Origin: Malus domestica
Taxonomy: Eukaryota > Streptophyta > Magnoliopsida > Rosales > Rosaceae
Assembly: GCF_042453785.1 (NCBI RefSeq)
Contig: NC_091670.1
Location: 37,211,501-37,275,500, forward strand
Length of the DNA stretch: 64,000 nucleotides
Direction: 5' to 3'
A model generated the notes under the pieces. It saw only the letters and a program-made list of their open reading frames with translations, did no database searches and had not been told where the DNA came from. The number at the start of each line of letters is the position of its first letter. Position 1 is the first letter of the stretch. Of this stretch, positions 34,005-45,409 are shown piece by piece. The position numbers and the translations under genes are program-made.

Positions 34005-34990
34005 GAGGACGTAAAATGTTATATCCACCCCATAACCACAAAAATTAACCATTTCCATAACCACAAATTATCCATAATCATACCCAGGGGTAATAGATTT
34101 CCCATCGGTTAACGGTTATATCCATCTTCATCAATACCAAAAATATATTCGTTCAATTGATGTATTATATATACTAATTTCATCATTATAATATAATAGA
34201 TACATTGATGATGTTGGCTGATCTTTGATCTCTCTCATAAGCACCATTAAATTCTCATTGGTTTTGATTCAAAACTTGTGAACTTTCCCACAAATGCAAC
34301 TTTTGGTATCAAGGTAAGGGGTGCAGTGAATATATAAATTATATTATATATAATATGAAATATTCCGGTTGAATACGGATCAGGGACCCCTATAACCATA
34401 ACCGAAAGCATAACCGAATAATATTTTCGGTTTTTCCCCATATCCGAAATATAACAAAATTTTCATCCCCAAATCCATTCCATTCAGCAGTTATCCACGG
34501 TTATCGGGTATGATGGTTTGAATTGCCTTCCCTATACCACACTCATGAGTTTGATATATTGAACTCATGAGTATAATATATTGAACTAATGAGTTCAATA
34601 AATTGGTATCACACTCAAATTTTCTAGCTCACTATAGAAGTGTGATTTCTATATGAGTTCAATATGTTGATATCACACTTTTTTGTTTTCCGACCTACAA
34701 TGGAAGGCCTAAGTATTGTTGTACCGGAAGAAGAACAAGAAAAAAACATTGGCATAAAAACATCTAACAAAATAAAATATAATGTATATTGTATAGTTAA
34801 ACTGATACTTTCGTCAAAAATTTTTATATAAAAACATCTTAAATATTCTTGTTTTCTTAGTTGGTTAATTATCATCCAATGAAATTAGTGAACCATGTCG
34901 AAATTGGTATATTATTTGAATTTTTGCAATTTTTTTAAAACATATTGTATTCTAATGGTTTACTTGTGTAAAAAAGGAAAATTATTAGCC
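34005..34990. other. Intergenic; remainder of a split repeat
   Basis: Sequence to about 34520 (with GGTTATATCC and ATAACCGAA words) continues the repeat that the TRIM entered. Around 34540-34670 the word GAGTTCAATA recurs several times. No gene. Confidence 0.4.
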
Positions 34991-35247
34991 AAAATGGATG
35001 TAATCTTCTCAGTCATATCATCTCCCACCCACATCAACAAAAGAACAACAAATGAAAAATGTTTTGCCATAATCCAATTAACACCATCTAACATTAAAGA
35101 TCTAAAATCAACCCAAACAATGTATATATGATGTCTCCCACACGATGACTAGAAGTGCTTAGAATTAACTAATTTACACAAAGCTCTCTTCGATCAGTCG
35201 ATCTCCATCTAATTTACGTAAATAATAAACTTGACGTGCCTTAGTTC

Positions 35248-35906
35248 CTAGCGATGGTATGGAGATGTTGCTTGATTCCGATGCTTTCTCTCCTGCAAAA
35301 ACCTTTGGAGTGATCTCTTCAGAGACGTGCCAGCAACTGGGCTACCCAGCGGAGACATCAAATTTGGTGAAGGTGGTTCTGATGATCCACTTGGAGTAAA
35401 TGGACTCTTTACCCTCTCTTCCATTTCTTTGTTTGCAAGAAAAATGATGGATCTGGCCTGCAAAGTACCAACAAATTTAATTAATTATTGGTTTAATTTA
35501 ATAAGTTATTAGAGGATAACTATTCATTAATATGATTAATATCTGAATAATACTTACACTTCCCCCTTGGGAAGATGAGCTCATTCATCAATTAGTCACT
35601 CAAATGTATTGAAAAAATCGACCGTATAAATACCAAATAACATATTTATGATGAACTGTCCACTTATTTAATACGTTTGGATGATTAAGCTATCTTAAAC
35701 TTTAAAAGAAGAACGTGACGTACCTGAAGCTCTGTAACATCACGAACGCACATCATTCTGTTGTAAAAAATTGTCATCTGCTGCTGCTGCTGCTGCTGTT
35801 GTTCGTGTTGTTCTTGTTGCTGGGTTTCATTAGGGTTAGGGAAGCTGGAATCAGCAGAAGGATTATGAAGCTGAAGCTGAAGCTCCAGATTGCAGTTTCT
35901 CCTCAT
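35248..35906 (-). CDS. JAZ8-like (TIFY5) jasmonate repressor, copy A
   Basis: A two-exon gene, 35724-35906 and 35248-35457, 130 residues. The N terminus NCNLELQLQL is an EAR (LxLxL) motif that recruits TOPLESS directly, as in JAZ8. A Gln-rich stretch (QQQEQHEQQQQQQQQ) precedes the TIFY core, here TIFYNRMMCVRDVTELQ followed by ARSIIFLANKEMEER. The C-terminal Jas-like part reads SLKRSLQRFLQERKHR then NQATSPYH. The LPIAR degron segment before SLxRFL is absent, so COI1-dependent destruction is expected to be weak, as for JAZ8. Two positions differ from copy B and the family: TIFYNG has become TIFYNR, and FLQKRK has become FLQERK, at residues involved in NINJA/JAZ pairing and MYC contact. Both exon borders are canonical and in phase. 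A TATA element lies near 36029-36040. Confidence 0.88.
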
Positions 35907-36180
35907 GGTAATTTAGGGTTTGGAATCAAAGTTACTACAAAACCAAGAGAATGAAGGATGATGATGAAGATTGAAGAGAGAACAAATGAAGATAGATGCG
36001 GAGTGGGTTTTAGATCGATGTGGAGTGACTTTATATATAAAACTGCCATATGCATGCAGCATGCGGACTGAAGGGCCCCACATAGACGTGACTGTAGTCT
36101 AGACCCCTTCAAACACGAAACGCACGCACTTTACACCAAGATACTGTTTAGCGGCGAAAAAGCTCCTCTTTTCATTTAAT

Positions 36181-36186
36181 CACGTG
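36181..36186. promoter_or_regulatory. G-box CACGTG upstream of JAZ copy A
   Basis: Palindromic CACGTG, the preferred MYC2/3/4 site in jasmonate-responsive promoters, 275 bases upstream of the copy A ATG. Two further G-boxes occur in the duplicated segments at 37103-37108 and 37445-37450. Confidence 0.55.
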
Positions 36187-36509
36187 TATCATGATTTTTA
36201 AACTTGGTTTTTTCTTTAGGTTTCATCATTTAATTCTATTTGTTTATACAGTAATATTATGTGGGCTTATTCTGGTAGACCGTCATTGTGCGCGAGACCC
36301 GTTTATATACTGGGAAACTTCTCAATAATTGTGTTAATTTTGTGAATACAACTGCAATTTCTCTAACTTACGAATTTGACTTTTATGGTATGTATCACTT
36401 AGTGGACCGGAAAATTAACAGTTTGATCTTGCATATAAGGAATTAATGAGTCTTTCTCCAAGTTAAATCTTGCATAAAACTAGTATTAGTGTAGCAAGGC
36501 CCCTAATTT

Positions 36510-36672
36510 TTTCTTTTTTTGAACAAAAGATAAAGGGAGGGGGTGGGCTTAGTTTCACAATGGACTAGCAATAATGTGATTCAAATTTGCCTTTGTCTTT
36601 GGCGAGAATCAAACATTTGACTTCTCACTTATAAATGAAGAATAATACCACTGTGGTACTAAGTGGGAACCC
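36510..36672 (-). mobile_element. tRNA-derived SINE, copy B
   Basis: Minus strand: an A-box region near the right end (complement of ACCACTGTGGTACTAAGTGG), then a B-box-like word (complement of GAGAATCAAACATTTGAC), then the common tail (complement of GGGTGGGCTTAG) and an A tract (T run near 36510-36520 on plus). It lies between the copy A gene and its displaced promoter segment. Confidence 0.65.
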
Positions 36673-36834
36673 CTAATTTATATCTAACAAAAATAACTAA
36701 TTAATGCACTGCTACGATATTTTAATCTTTAGGTTTGGTTTTCACAACTGTTATATTTTATATTTTCAATCCAAATCATTCGATTTTCATAAAATTGCTG
36801 CATACAATTAAAGAAAATTTGATTATTGCCGGAT

Positions 36835-36868
36835 CCTGAAGATCTTGCAATCACATTTGTTCATCGTA
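36835..36868. mobile_element. Left edge of a GGATCC-type MITE
   Basis: GGATCCTGAAGATCTTGCAA followed by ATCGTATATCATGCGGT matches the two elements at 48329-48725, which have the same order (GGATCC, a TCGTATAT word, GCGGT). The element continues to about 37075 and its right part has been carried into the tandem duplication. Confidence 0.5.
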
Positions 36869-37552
36869 TATCATGCGGTAAAAAATCATTGTAATTTTTT
36901 TTATTTAAAATTGAATATAAACAATACTGGATAAAAACTGATCGGACAATGTACGATAAATGAATGTAATTGAAGGATTTTTAGGATTCTCACAAAGAGG
37001 ATCTGTACGATGAATGAATGTAATTGAAGAATTTTTAAGATCCTCACAAAGAGGATCCGGCGAGATCCTCTCTCATGAATTTCCACTGCTTTCATATCCA
37101 CTCACGTGTTCTTTCAGTCGGTACCAATTTCCACATCGTCAACATCAATTTGCCTCCCCTGCCCTATCTCTTTTCATTTAGTTAGTATTTTTCAACGCAC
37201 GATGCAAGTATATCATGCGGTAAAAAATCATTGTAATTTTTTTTATTTAAAATTGAATATAAACAATACTGGATAAAAACTGATCGGACAATGTACGATA
37301 AATGAATGTAATTGAAGGATTTTTAGGATCCTCACAAAGAGGATCTGTACTATGAATGAATGTAATTGAAGGATTTTTAAGATCCTCATAAAAAGGATCC
37401 GGCGAGATCCTCTCTCATGAATTTCCACTGCTTTCATATTCACTCACGTGTTCTTTCAGTCGGTACCAATTTCCACATCGTCAACATCAATTTGCCTCCC
37501 CTGCCCTATCTCTTTTCATTTAGTTAGTATTTTTCAACGCACGATGCAAGTA
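36869..37552. repeat. 342-bp tandem duplication in the JAZ copy A upstream region
   Basis: Units 36869-37210 and 37211-37552 are nearly identical (a handful of substitutions, such as GGATTC versus GGATCC). Each holds the right part of a MITE followed by a promoter segment with CACGTG (37103, 37445) and AGTCGGTACCAATTTCCACA. The latter segment aligns with 42120-42180 upstream of JAZ copy B, where there is one copy. Spurious 66-codon frames on the minus strand are copies of each other for this reason. Confidence 0.93.
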
Positions 37553-37598
37553 AACGACAAGGAGTACCGATCGGGACAATAGATAGGAAAAAAACCAA

Positions 37599-37815
37599 GG
37601 ACAAGGATTGTCTGCTCTTCTTATTTTCGTGCCCTCTCATGTTTTCTTGTTTATGTGATCATGGTTAAGCCACATCAAGATTTTATAGTACTATTTATTT
37701 TTATTTTATTATCTCTATAAAAAAATATAAAATATTGACGTGGCTTAATCATAACAACATAAAATAGGAAGGCACATAAGAACACGGGAACAAGGATGGC
37801 AGACAATCCTTGTCC
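37599..37815. mobile_element. Foldback MITE with GGACAAGGATTGTCTGC ends
   Basis: 217 bp with inverted ends of about 100 bp, left GGACAAGGATTGTCTGC, right the complement ending CCTTGTCC, meeting at an AT-rich centre. Nearly the whole element is the two arms. No clean target duplication. Confidence 0.75.
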
Positions 37816-38879
37816 AAAAAAACAAAGATGTAAAATACCAAACTGGAATTGGGACTTTGAATTTGGGTCTATGCCTGGCTGCTTGTCGGCTTGATTACGC
37901 TTGAACCGAACACAGAAGTTCTGTATATTTATTTATTTATATAGACCTTGATTTTGACGCTTTATAAGTCTTGTAGTAATTATTTTATACTGGTTAAGTG
38001 TCTTACAATTTACAAACTTTTAATAATTATTTTATACTAGTTAATGTGGGTGTAGTACAAGAATTCGGATTCTCTTCCTTTTTATTTTCTTTATCTATCA
38101 GTAGTCTTTTATTTGAACATTTAAGATTAAGTCACATTAATATTTTGTGTTATTTCCTTTAAAGAAAGAAAACTAAAAGAGAAACAAAAGAGAGAAAGGG
38201 ACTGGCGGGGAAGAGAATGTAAGGGTAAGAATCCTATTTAGTAGTTCAAGGGTGTTAGATGAACTGAGTTACTTATGTTTGAGCTAGAAATTGGGTTTCT
38301 TTTTCTCATTATTTCTTTGTAACATATATCCTACTAGGCTACTATAATAATTTATGAAGTCCTACTTTAAAAAAGTTCATTATTTAAAATCATAATTTTT
38401 TTGCCACAGTAAATTTGTGCATGATATAATATTTTTTAAGTGTTATATATTGTATTATTTTTCTAACCAATTTTAAAGTAAAGTTGATTACTGGAGTACT
38501 TCTTAACTTTATAAAAAAAAATTGTCCATTATAATTTTTTTGGGGTAATTTAGATGTAAATGCAACTGCAAATAAAGGGATGTAAGCTTAGAGACCCCCG
38601 AAAGAAGTGAAGGTTCCACAAATAAATTAATTAGTATTATGAAAAATATAACTATTTATAAGTCAAAGTTTAGTATGGTACTGTGTGGTGGGACTTTAAT
38701 ATGTAACTATTGGTCATATCACGTAAAAAGACAGTCAGGATTAAACAATATTACCTCAAAAATAGAATTTAAGAAGCAATCAGAAGTCAACTTAAATTAT
38801 GACATCTAGAAGACGTCAATTTTTTTCGTTTAAATCATGTTGTCTTTTGCACCATGCCATGTACTACTGTACTAGAGAG

Positions 38880-39139
38880 TATTAAAGGTTCCACATCATT
38901 AGTTAGACAATTGGTTAAATAGTTTTACAAGTTAGTAATATAGTTATCAAATTTGTTAATATTTGATTAGAGTTGTTAAGCTTTCTATTTTATAAAAACA
39001 GAGTGTGTAATCATCATTCTTTTAAGTTAATATACAAATATCATATTTCTCTCGCTAAATTCTTTATAGTTCATTTTTCCCAATTACTCTTTCTTCTCCA
39101 TTTTCTCTTCGATTCTCAAATATTTCAATGTAGTTAATA
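38880..39139 (+). mobile_element. Solo LTR candidate, TATTAA..TTAATA ends
   Basis: 260 bp from TATTAAAGGTTCCACATCAT to CAATGTAGTTAATA, flanked by exact 5-bp words GAGAG (38875-38879 and 39140-39144). TATA-like TTTTATAAAAACAG lies near 38991. The end CAATGTAGTTAATA recurs at 46564-46577, where it is followed directly by a primer binding site, so this should be the LTR end of that family. The termini are not TG..CA. Confidence 0.5.
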
Positions 39140-39226
39140 GAGAGAATTTATGAATAGTGTTTCCACTTGTATATTTTATAGTGTTTATCTATATGTATAT
39201 AAAAAAATTTTAATTATGTCTGTTTT

Positions 39227-40435
39227 TGTTGACCCTAAAAACTACTTAGCCTACGTGCTAGCACAATCCAAATAACTAATAAGCTAACTACGTTATTCGA
39301 TTGAATGGGGAGTGCCAACTCATTGGTTGAGCTCGGGCGAGGAGTGAAATGTATGTTGATGTAACGTTGGGCGCGATGATGACTTCTAAATCTTGCGACC
39401 GGCTGAGGAAGGAACACGTCTTGGCCTTTGGGTTATAGAGCATGAAAACAAGGTTGCTAGTTTTGTGAAGTTCATGAATCGTTGGCGTGGGGTTCGACGA
39501 TTGTAATTATATTTGTGAGTATAAGTATGCCGAATTGGTACCAAACTGTAAGGACACAAGTACTCAAAACAGATGTGTGTCTTGATTGTAAATATGGTTC
39601 GGTCGTCTGAATACCGAACTTTGTCGGCTTTCAGTGTGCCGAATGATAAGTAACCTAGTGAAACCTCACTTCGCCGAGAAGGCTAATGAGATGACCTTTT
39701 CCAACAAGGACTCAGGAAATCCTTGTTGACCAAGATTTGGATAGATAACTAGTCGGTCTTGAAGCAGTGTTGTTTATCCAAACTAAAAGTGCTCCTTAGT
39801 CGGCTGATTCTATGGCTCCAGTGCTGTTTATCCAAATTGAAGATGTTGTCGATTGCCAACACAGTGTTGTTTATCCAAATTGAAAATATGTTGGCGGGAA
39901 AAATGGTAAAATAAAAATCTCAAGATGTTTAAGAGGTCTTGTGTAGAGCAAAAGTTTGCGCATGGCAGATTTGTGTGTTGATTTGGAGGGGACTTGAATG
40001 ATGCACTCCCCTCTCTATTTATAGTAGGAATTCCTTGTGGCCGAAGTAAAGTTCTATTCAGACTTCAATTCCTTCATCAAATCTGAAGAGGCTGCGGCCA
40101 ATCCTGGTCTATGTAGGACTATGAATATGGCTTTATTATCACCTAGATTCAACCCCTGATTCTTGGTATCTCCCCTTATTATTATCACCTAGATTCAACC
40201 CTTGATTCTTGGTATCTCCCCTTATTCGAAGCATAACTGATCTCTGAGGATTCCTTATTACACTAAGATTCGACCGTCTCTCTTATCCGGATGAAACTAT
40301 TTCCTGATAGGACTCGGCTGAATTCTATTGGGCCAGGCTCTTCTTGGGAATATTCTAAGATTCCTAATGTTGCATACATTGGGCCGAGGTAGGTTATGAG
40401 CTCGGCCCATAAATGTTATTTGGGTCCATACAATT
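39227..40435 (+). mobile_element. Solo LTR candidate, TGTTGACCCTAAAAAC type
   Basis: About 1.2 kb starting TGTTGACCCTAAAAACTAC, with flanking GTTTT at 39222-39226 and 40436-40440. A leaf-type TATA (CTCTCTATTTATAG) sits at 40011. It contains three tandem subrepeats of about 50 bases around GTTGTTTATCCAAA (near 39770, 39825, 39870), and a later two-copy direct repeat around TATTATCACCTAGATTCAA (40135, 40182). A relative in the opposite orientation is at 44240-45402. No coding domain. Confidence 0.55.
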
Positions 40436-40440
40436 GTTTT

Positions 40441-40815
40441 TTTTTTTTCACTCTAGGATTGCTAATTTACTATCATTAAAAATATACAATGTTGTGAATA
40501 ATGCTTGTTTTTTTATTGGTCACTGAATGAAATTTTTTTTCGACAATCGATAGCATTACTGAGTTTAACAGTTAGTTGTTAGGGGAAGGAGAATTGGGAA
40601 GAATTAAATCCACATCATGATGCATAGACATAATTGTTTTTCACTACTGCGGTAAAGCATCATCTGTAATGAAAATTATTGAATCATGTGACCAAAACAA
40701 GCCATGAAGAATTCTGAAGTTGTTATATTTTTAAAATTCTAATAGGTAATTTATTTGTGTAATTTTCAGGATGGATATAATATTATTCATTAATGATATA
40801 AAATATAAGAAATAA
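40441..40815. other. Intergenic, no gene recognised
   Basis: AT-rich spacer between the LTR and duplication block B. Nothing supported. Confidence 0.4.
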
Positions 40816-41113
40816 GCATAGTCAGTTTTATCATCTCCCTCATCTACAAAAGAACAAAAAAAAATAAAAAAATTAAAAAAATAAAAAATAAAAAAATGAA
40901 GTCATGTCGTAATCCGATATCAAAAGAACACTATGTGACAACAAAGATCTAACATCAACCATACAATATTGTATATATGATGTCTCCAACACGATAATTT
41001 GAAGCGCTTAGAATTAACTAATTTACAAAAAGCTCTCTTCGATAAATCGTTCTCCCTCTAACTGAAAACGAAAAAATACCAATCATAAATAATAAATTCA
41101 AGTGCCTTAATTC

Positions 41114-41795
41114 CTAGTGATGGTACGGAGATGTTGCTTGAGTCCGATGCTTTCTCTTCTGCAAAAACCTTTGGAGTGATCTCTTCATAGACATACCGGC
41201 AACGGGGCTACACAGCGGAGACATCACAGTTGGTGTAGGTGGTTCTGATGATCCACTTGGAGTAAGTGGACTCTTCACCCTTTCTTCCATTTCTTTGTTT
41301 GCAAGAAAAATGATGGATCTGGCCTGCAAAATCCCAGCAAATCAAGTTATTAATTTATTAGTGGATAATTATTCCATTAATATGATTAATAGTTATTGGG
41401 GTTGGCAGATCATCTTAGAGAGTCAGCACTGGCATGAGCCATAACACAGCCAAGGCTCACTACAGCACTTTTATCTCTGAATTCTAACCTACTTTGCTCT
41501 ATCTATATTTTATTAACGATACACTCCTAGATTTTCATGAACAACAGTTGTTGATTAACATTGAAACTTAACCGAAGAAATCTAAATGCACGAAACTAGA
41601 TCGTCTCGCGTTTTAGGTTACAAATTAAGAAACAAAGAATTAAACAAACTCATGACATACCTGAAGCTCTGTAACATCACGAACGCACGCTATTCCGTTG
41701 TAAAATATGGTCATCTGCTGCTGCTGTTCTTGTTGCTGGGTTTCATTAGCACCTGGAAAACATAACTGAAGCTCCAAATTGCAGTTCCTCCTCAT
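41114..41795 (-). CDS. JAZ8-like (TIFY5) jasmonate repressor, copy B
   Basis: A two-exon gene, 41661-41795 and 41114-41323, 114 residues; both borders canonical and phase 0. It keeps the EAR motif (NCNLELQL), a shorter Gln-rich spacer (QQQEQQQQ), an orthodox TIFY core TIFYNGIACVRDVTELQ, and a Jas-like end SMKRSLQRFLQKRKHR then TQATSPYHH. Like copy A and JAZ8 it lacks the LPIAR degron. It represses MYC-type factors in the nucleus by recruiting TOPLESS, by family knowledge. The first exon is only 45 codons. A TATA tract (TTTATATATATATATAAA) is at about 41920-41938 and a G-box at 42135-42140. The conserved residues suggest this is the more functional copy. Confidence 0.9.
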
Positions 41796-42134
41796 GTTGA
41801 TTTAGGGTTTAGACTCAAAATTACCAAAAAACCAAGATTCTGAAGAAGGATGAAGAATCAAGATCTAAGAGAATTGAAGATGAATTGTGAGTTATGGAAA
41901 AGGTTGTGAATTATATGGCTTTATATATATATATAAAAAAAAGGGATATAAAAAGGGGCCTACAATAACACACACTTAAGACCAATATAATATGCGTATT
42001 TTAAACGTGCTTTAATAAGTTTAACGTGCCCTTTCCTTTTATTTATCAACCAAAAATTGCTCTGCTGCTGCCGCCTTTTATTTTCCATGTGCGGTTTTTG
42101 GTTTTCTGAAATTTACAGCGCTTTCTTATTCACG

Positions 42135-42140
42135 CACGTG
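42135..42140. promoter_or_regulatory. G-box CACGTG upstream of JAZ copy B
   Basis: CACGTG, 340 bases upstream of the copy B ATG, within the segment (GCACGTGCTCGGAGTCGGCACC region) that corresponds to the duplicated copy A segment. A likely MYC2-class site by family knowledge. Confidence 0.55.
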
Positions 42141-42599
42141 CTCGGAGTCGGCACCACCTTTCTCCATCAGGAGCAACAACTTGCCACTTTTTTTTTATTT
42201 GTATTATTTTAAACATTTTGTGCAAAATTACAAAGAAGATGGGACTTTCGGAGTAGGATTGGGACTTTGAATTTGGTTTTCTGTGTATAAAAAAGGGTTA
42301 GATGAATTGAACATGCACGGTGTGTGTGAAAACTATATTTGTGATTTTTTTTTTTTAAATGGACAAGGGGTTGTAAGTCATGGTTATTCATCTATTTTGG
42401 AGGAGAAGACTCATATAAGTATTTCAGCCTCCATTGGCCACAAGTCTGGTTTCAAACTCGAGATCTTCAATTTTTAGTTTGAAGGAAGCCTCACAATCCG
42501 TCATTTACCAGCTTTAATAAATTGGGTTTAATTTTCCAGTTGTTTCTTTAATTCTTTGTAACCTAATAATTTATAACCTCATGCAAGTGGCCAAATATA

Positions 42600-44230
42600 C
42601 TGAGCTTTTGCATGATGACGTATGTTTAAACTTCGTTAGTGGATAATCTAACACTTAATCTAACAAAACCTATTATTTGACCAAACAATAATAATATTAA
42701 TAATTTACGACCTCGTACTTTAATACTAGAAAATTCATTAATCAAAACCATAAGCGACAATTAAATATAAAATTACAACTAGACGTCTTAAGATATTTGC
42801 CTTCTTCTTTTTAATTAACAAATAATTTAAAATTAGACAAGTATCTGTGGGGCTGATAAGCCTCGTATCGTAGGTAAAGCCTTTGCTTCGCAGCATATAT
42901 CTTTCTCTTTTGGGGTCTATTAAAAAACATTGCAATTCTTTTTCCTGCTGAATTTTAAAGTAAAACTGTTGCTTAATTTGGGACATTTTAGGAAGAATCC
43001 AATTTTTATTCAACACTAGGGTGTTCCTTAATTGGTTAGTAAGATACGGAACTTCTTTCAACAGTGTGGAAAAAAGACCATTAGACTAATGGCTAGTAGG
43101 GCTGGACGTGGTATAGTACGGTTCGGTTGGACTAATACCAATATCGAAATTCTTTATCGGTTCGGTTTCGTCGTTTTTAAGTTGTGGTATTGTACTACTA
43201 CTATAACGTTCGGTTGTGGTATGGTTTTATTATCGAACAGTGTCAAAATTTTAGCCTATTTAAAATCATTTTAAAACATACATGTGGATTTTCAAACTAA
43301 AATATCTTTGTGAGTTTTCTTGGTCTCTGAAATTGTGGACTGCCGTAACGAAACCATCAGTTGGTCTTTTTTTATAAAAAAAGAGAGAAGGAAATCACTA
43401 GGCTAACTAGAGGAGATGAGAGGGAGAGCAGCAAGGCAATGACACCTACTAGTTCTAATATGTTTAACTTTTATGAGGGATAATTATGTTGTTGCTATGC
43501 ACAAAGTTTCAAATGATTAACTCAAAGCAAAATTAAAACAAATCATTTAGTTCAGTTCGGTTCGATTCGATTTCAGAAACACAAAATGATCCGTATTGGT
43601 TATATGGAGTTCGGTTTAGTATGATACCGAAACCAATAAAAAACTGAAATGTATCAAACCACAATTTTGTCTGGCACGGTCCTTTCGGTATTCGGGTTCA
43701 AATGTAATATTCCAAATTATCATTATTTTTAGAGATACTTTGGATGCGGTCCCTAATCCTTAACATTATTTGACTAAAACCTTAATGGTATTCAAAGTTT
43801 GATTAAAGTCCATTGACTTTGTACACCTCATTATATTACAATTAATATTTATAGTTTTATAGTTTTATAGTTTTGACATTAATTGTTTGATATTTTATGA
43901 GATTTATAATCCTATAAATTTAAAATCCCTCATTATATACTATTAGAAACTGTTACAATACAAAAATTCAAACATTTTAATTGAATAAATGGATAAAAAA
44001 AACTATGCAAAAATAAGAAATAATAAATGGCAAAAGAATGTATCCATAGTGTTAAAAAAATTGGTACATTTTACAAAAAAATTGGTACATTTCTGTTTGG
44101 ATCCAAATTTACACCATCGGCCCGTGCAATCAAGGCCGTTGAGTGAGCATGGCTCCCAACCGTTAGATAGAAAGATAAAGATCATTTTGTTATTATTAAA
44201 AGATAATGTTATGATTTTTATCTTAATCTT
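42600..44230. other. Intergenic; GGTTCGGT-rich repeat inside
   Basis: About 43100-43720 is a repeat with reiterated GGTTCGGT and CCGAA words, its ends facing each other (GCTGGACGTGGTATAG at left, GGCACGGTCC at right), interrupted in the middle near 43330-43540. Around 42346-42515 a CTCGAGTTTGAAACC complement hints at another SINE. No gene. Confidence 0.4.
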
Positions 44231-44239
44231 TTAATAATA

Positions 44240-45402
44240 ATGTATTATGAGAGATCTCCAAGCTGGGAATACGGTGGCATAATTCAAGTCGATCTGGATG
44301 TTTGGCGTATGAATATGTGGATGGGATCAGTGTGGATGATTTGTATGCTGCAAATTGATTATTATATATTTAAATATGGATAAACATTTTGGTGTAGGTG
44401 CCAGGAACTAGCATCCCGAGGTGGTGGTTTAAATGAGGTTTGAAAAGTCATGGTGAATGGAGCAGATAAATATGGATGCAGATGGGATAATTATCATCTA
44501 AAGTATAGATGGGATATGCCTTTTTGATGTTGTGGTTTTGGTCACGTGGTGTGCTTTTTGGGATTATTGTTATCTGTGCATGGCTACACATGGATCAATG
44601 TGATGGAAATTGAGTTCTTGTTGGACTAGGAGTCTCTGAAGCAGAGTCAGAGGATGATGGTATTTGAAGGATAGGCTTTCATTTACTTTGAGAGAAGTCG
44701 TTGACTAAAGTTCTAGCTAGTGAGTTTGAGTTGAAATCAAATACTAGCGTGAAGCAGCGCCACATAACATTTTCTCCTATAAATATGAGACACCGTGCAA
44801 CTATTCAGAGACCTCCAATTCAACACACAAAACGGCCATGCGCAAACTATCTCAACAACTTTGAGATTTTTTTTATTTTCTTTTTCGCCGACACATCTTC
44901 AGTTGGCATAAATAGTACTGTGGAGGCAACCGGTGATATCTTCAGTTGGCATAAACAACATTGTCACCGTAGAATCAGCCGATCTCGCAGCATCTTCAGT
45001 TGGCATAAATAGCACTGCGTCGAGGCCGACTGGTTACTTATCCAAGTCTCAGTCGAGAAGGATTTCCGAATCCTTGTTGGTCGAGGTCATCTCATCAGCA
45101 TTCTCGGCGAAGTGAGGTGTTACGAGTTACTACATTTGGCACATTGGAAGCCGAATTTGATATTGAACTTCGCTAAGTTAGCAGTCTTGTCTTCAGGCTC
45201 TAGGACCCGAAGGTCGAGACAAGTTCCTTCCTTGGCCGCAATCGCAAGATCCATAAGTCAGCAGCGCACCCAACACGACATCAACATATTTTACTCCTCG
45301 GCCGACGAGTTGGCACGCCCCGCACACAACCGAAGGACGTAGTTAGCTCATAGATTACTCGACCTGCGCGCCACGTAGGCTTGGTAGTTTTTAGGGTCAA
45401 CA
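44240..45402 (-). mobile_element. Diverged LTR of the TGTTGACCCTAAAAAC type
   Basis: The minus strand starts TGTTGACCCTAAAAACTACC at 45402 and follows the 39227 element: a GTTTGCGCATGGC block, a TATTTATAG TATA element near 44776-44784, and three subrepeats around ATCTTCAGTTGGCATAAA on plus (44895, 44939, 44994). The far end is not clear. Frames here (44701-45342) are by-products of the repeat. Confidence 0.55.
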
Positions 45403-45409
45403 ATTTCAC

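Larger units (their letters stand above)
34990..38360. repeat. Segmental duplication, block A (with JAZ copy A)
   Basis: Matches 40820-42590 in the same orientation through the gene, its downstream DNA (word TAGAATTAACTAATTTACA at 35159 and 41009), and upstream DNA (GGGACTTTGAATTTGG near 37852 and 42249; GTTAGATGAA near 38249 and 42298). Block A is about 1.6 kb longer because of inserted elements and a local tandem duplication. Confidence 0.75.
40820..42590. repeat. Segmental duplication, block B (with JAZ copy B)
   Basis: Direct-orientation partner of 34990-38360. This block lacks the SINE, the 342-bp tandem duplication and the foldback MITE present in block A, and so probably shows the older layout. 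The intron of its JAZ gene has an extra segment of about 230 bp around 41395-41640. Confidence 0.75.

Noticed and set aside
36901-37443. Two nearly identical 66-codon minus frames
   Set aside because: They are copies made by the 342-bp tandem duplication and cover MITE sequence, not a gene family.
44701-45342. Chain of plus frames with SVGINS repeats
   Set aside because: These translate the LTR subrepeats on the non-transcribed strand.
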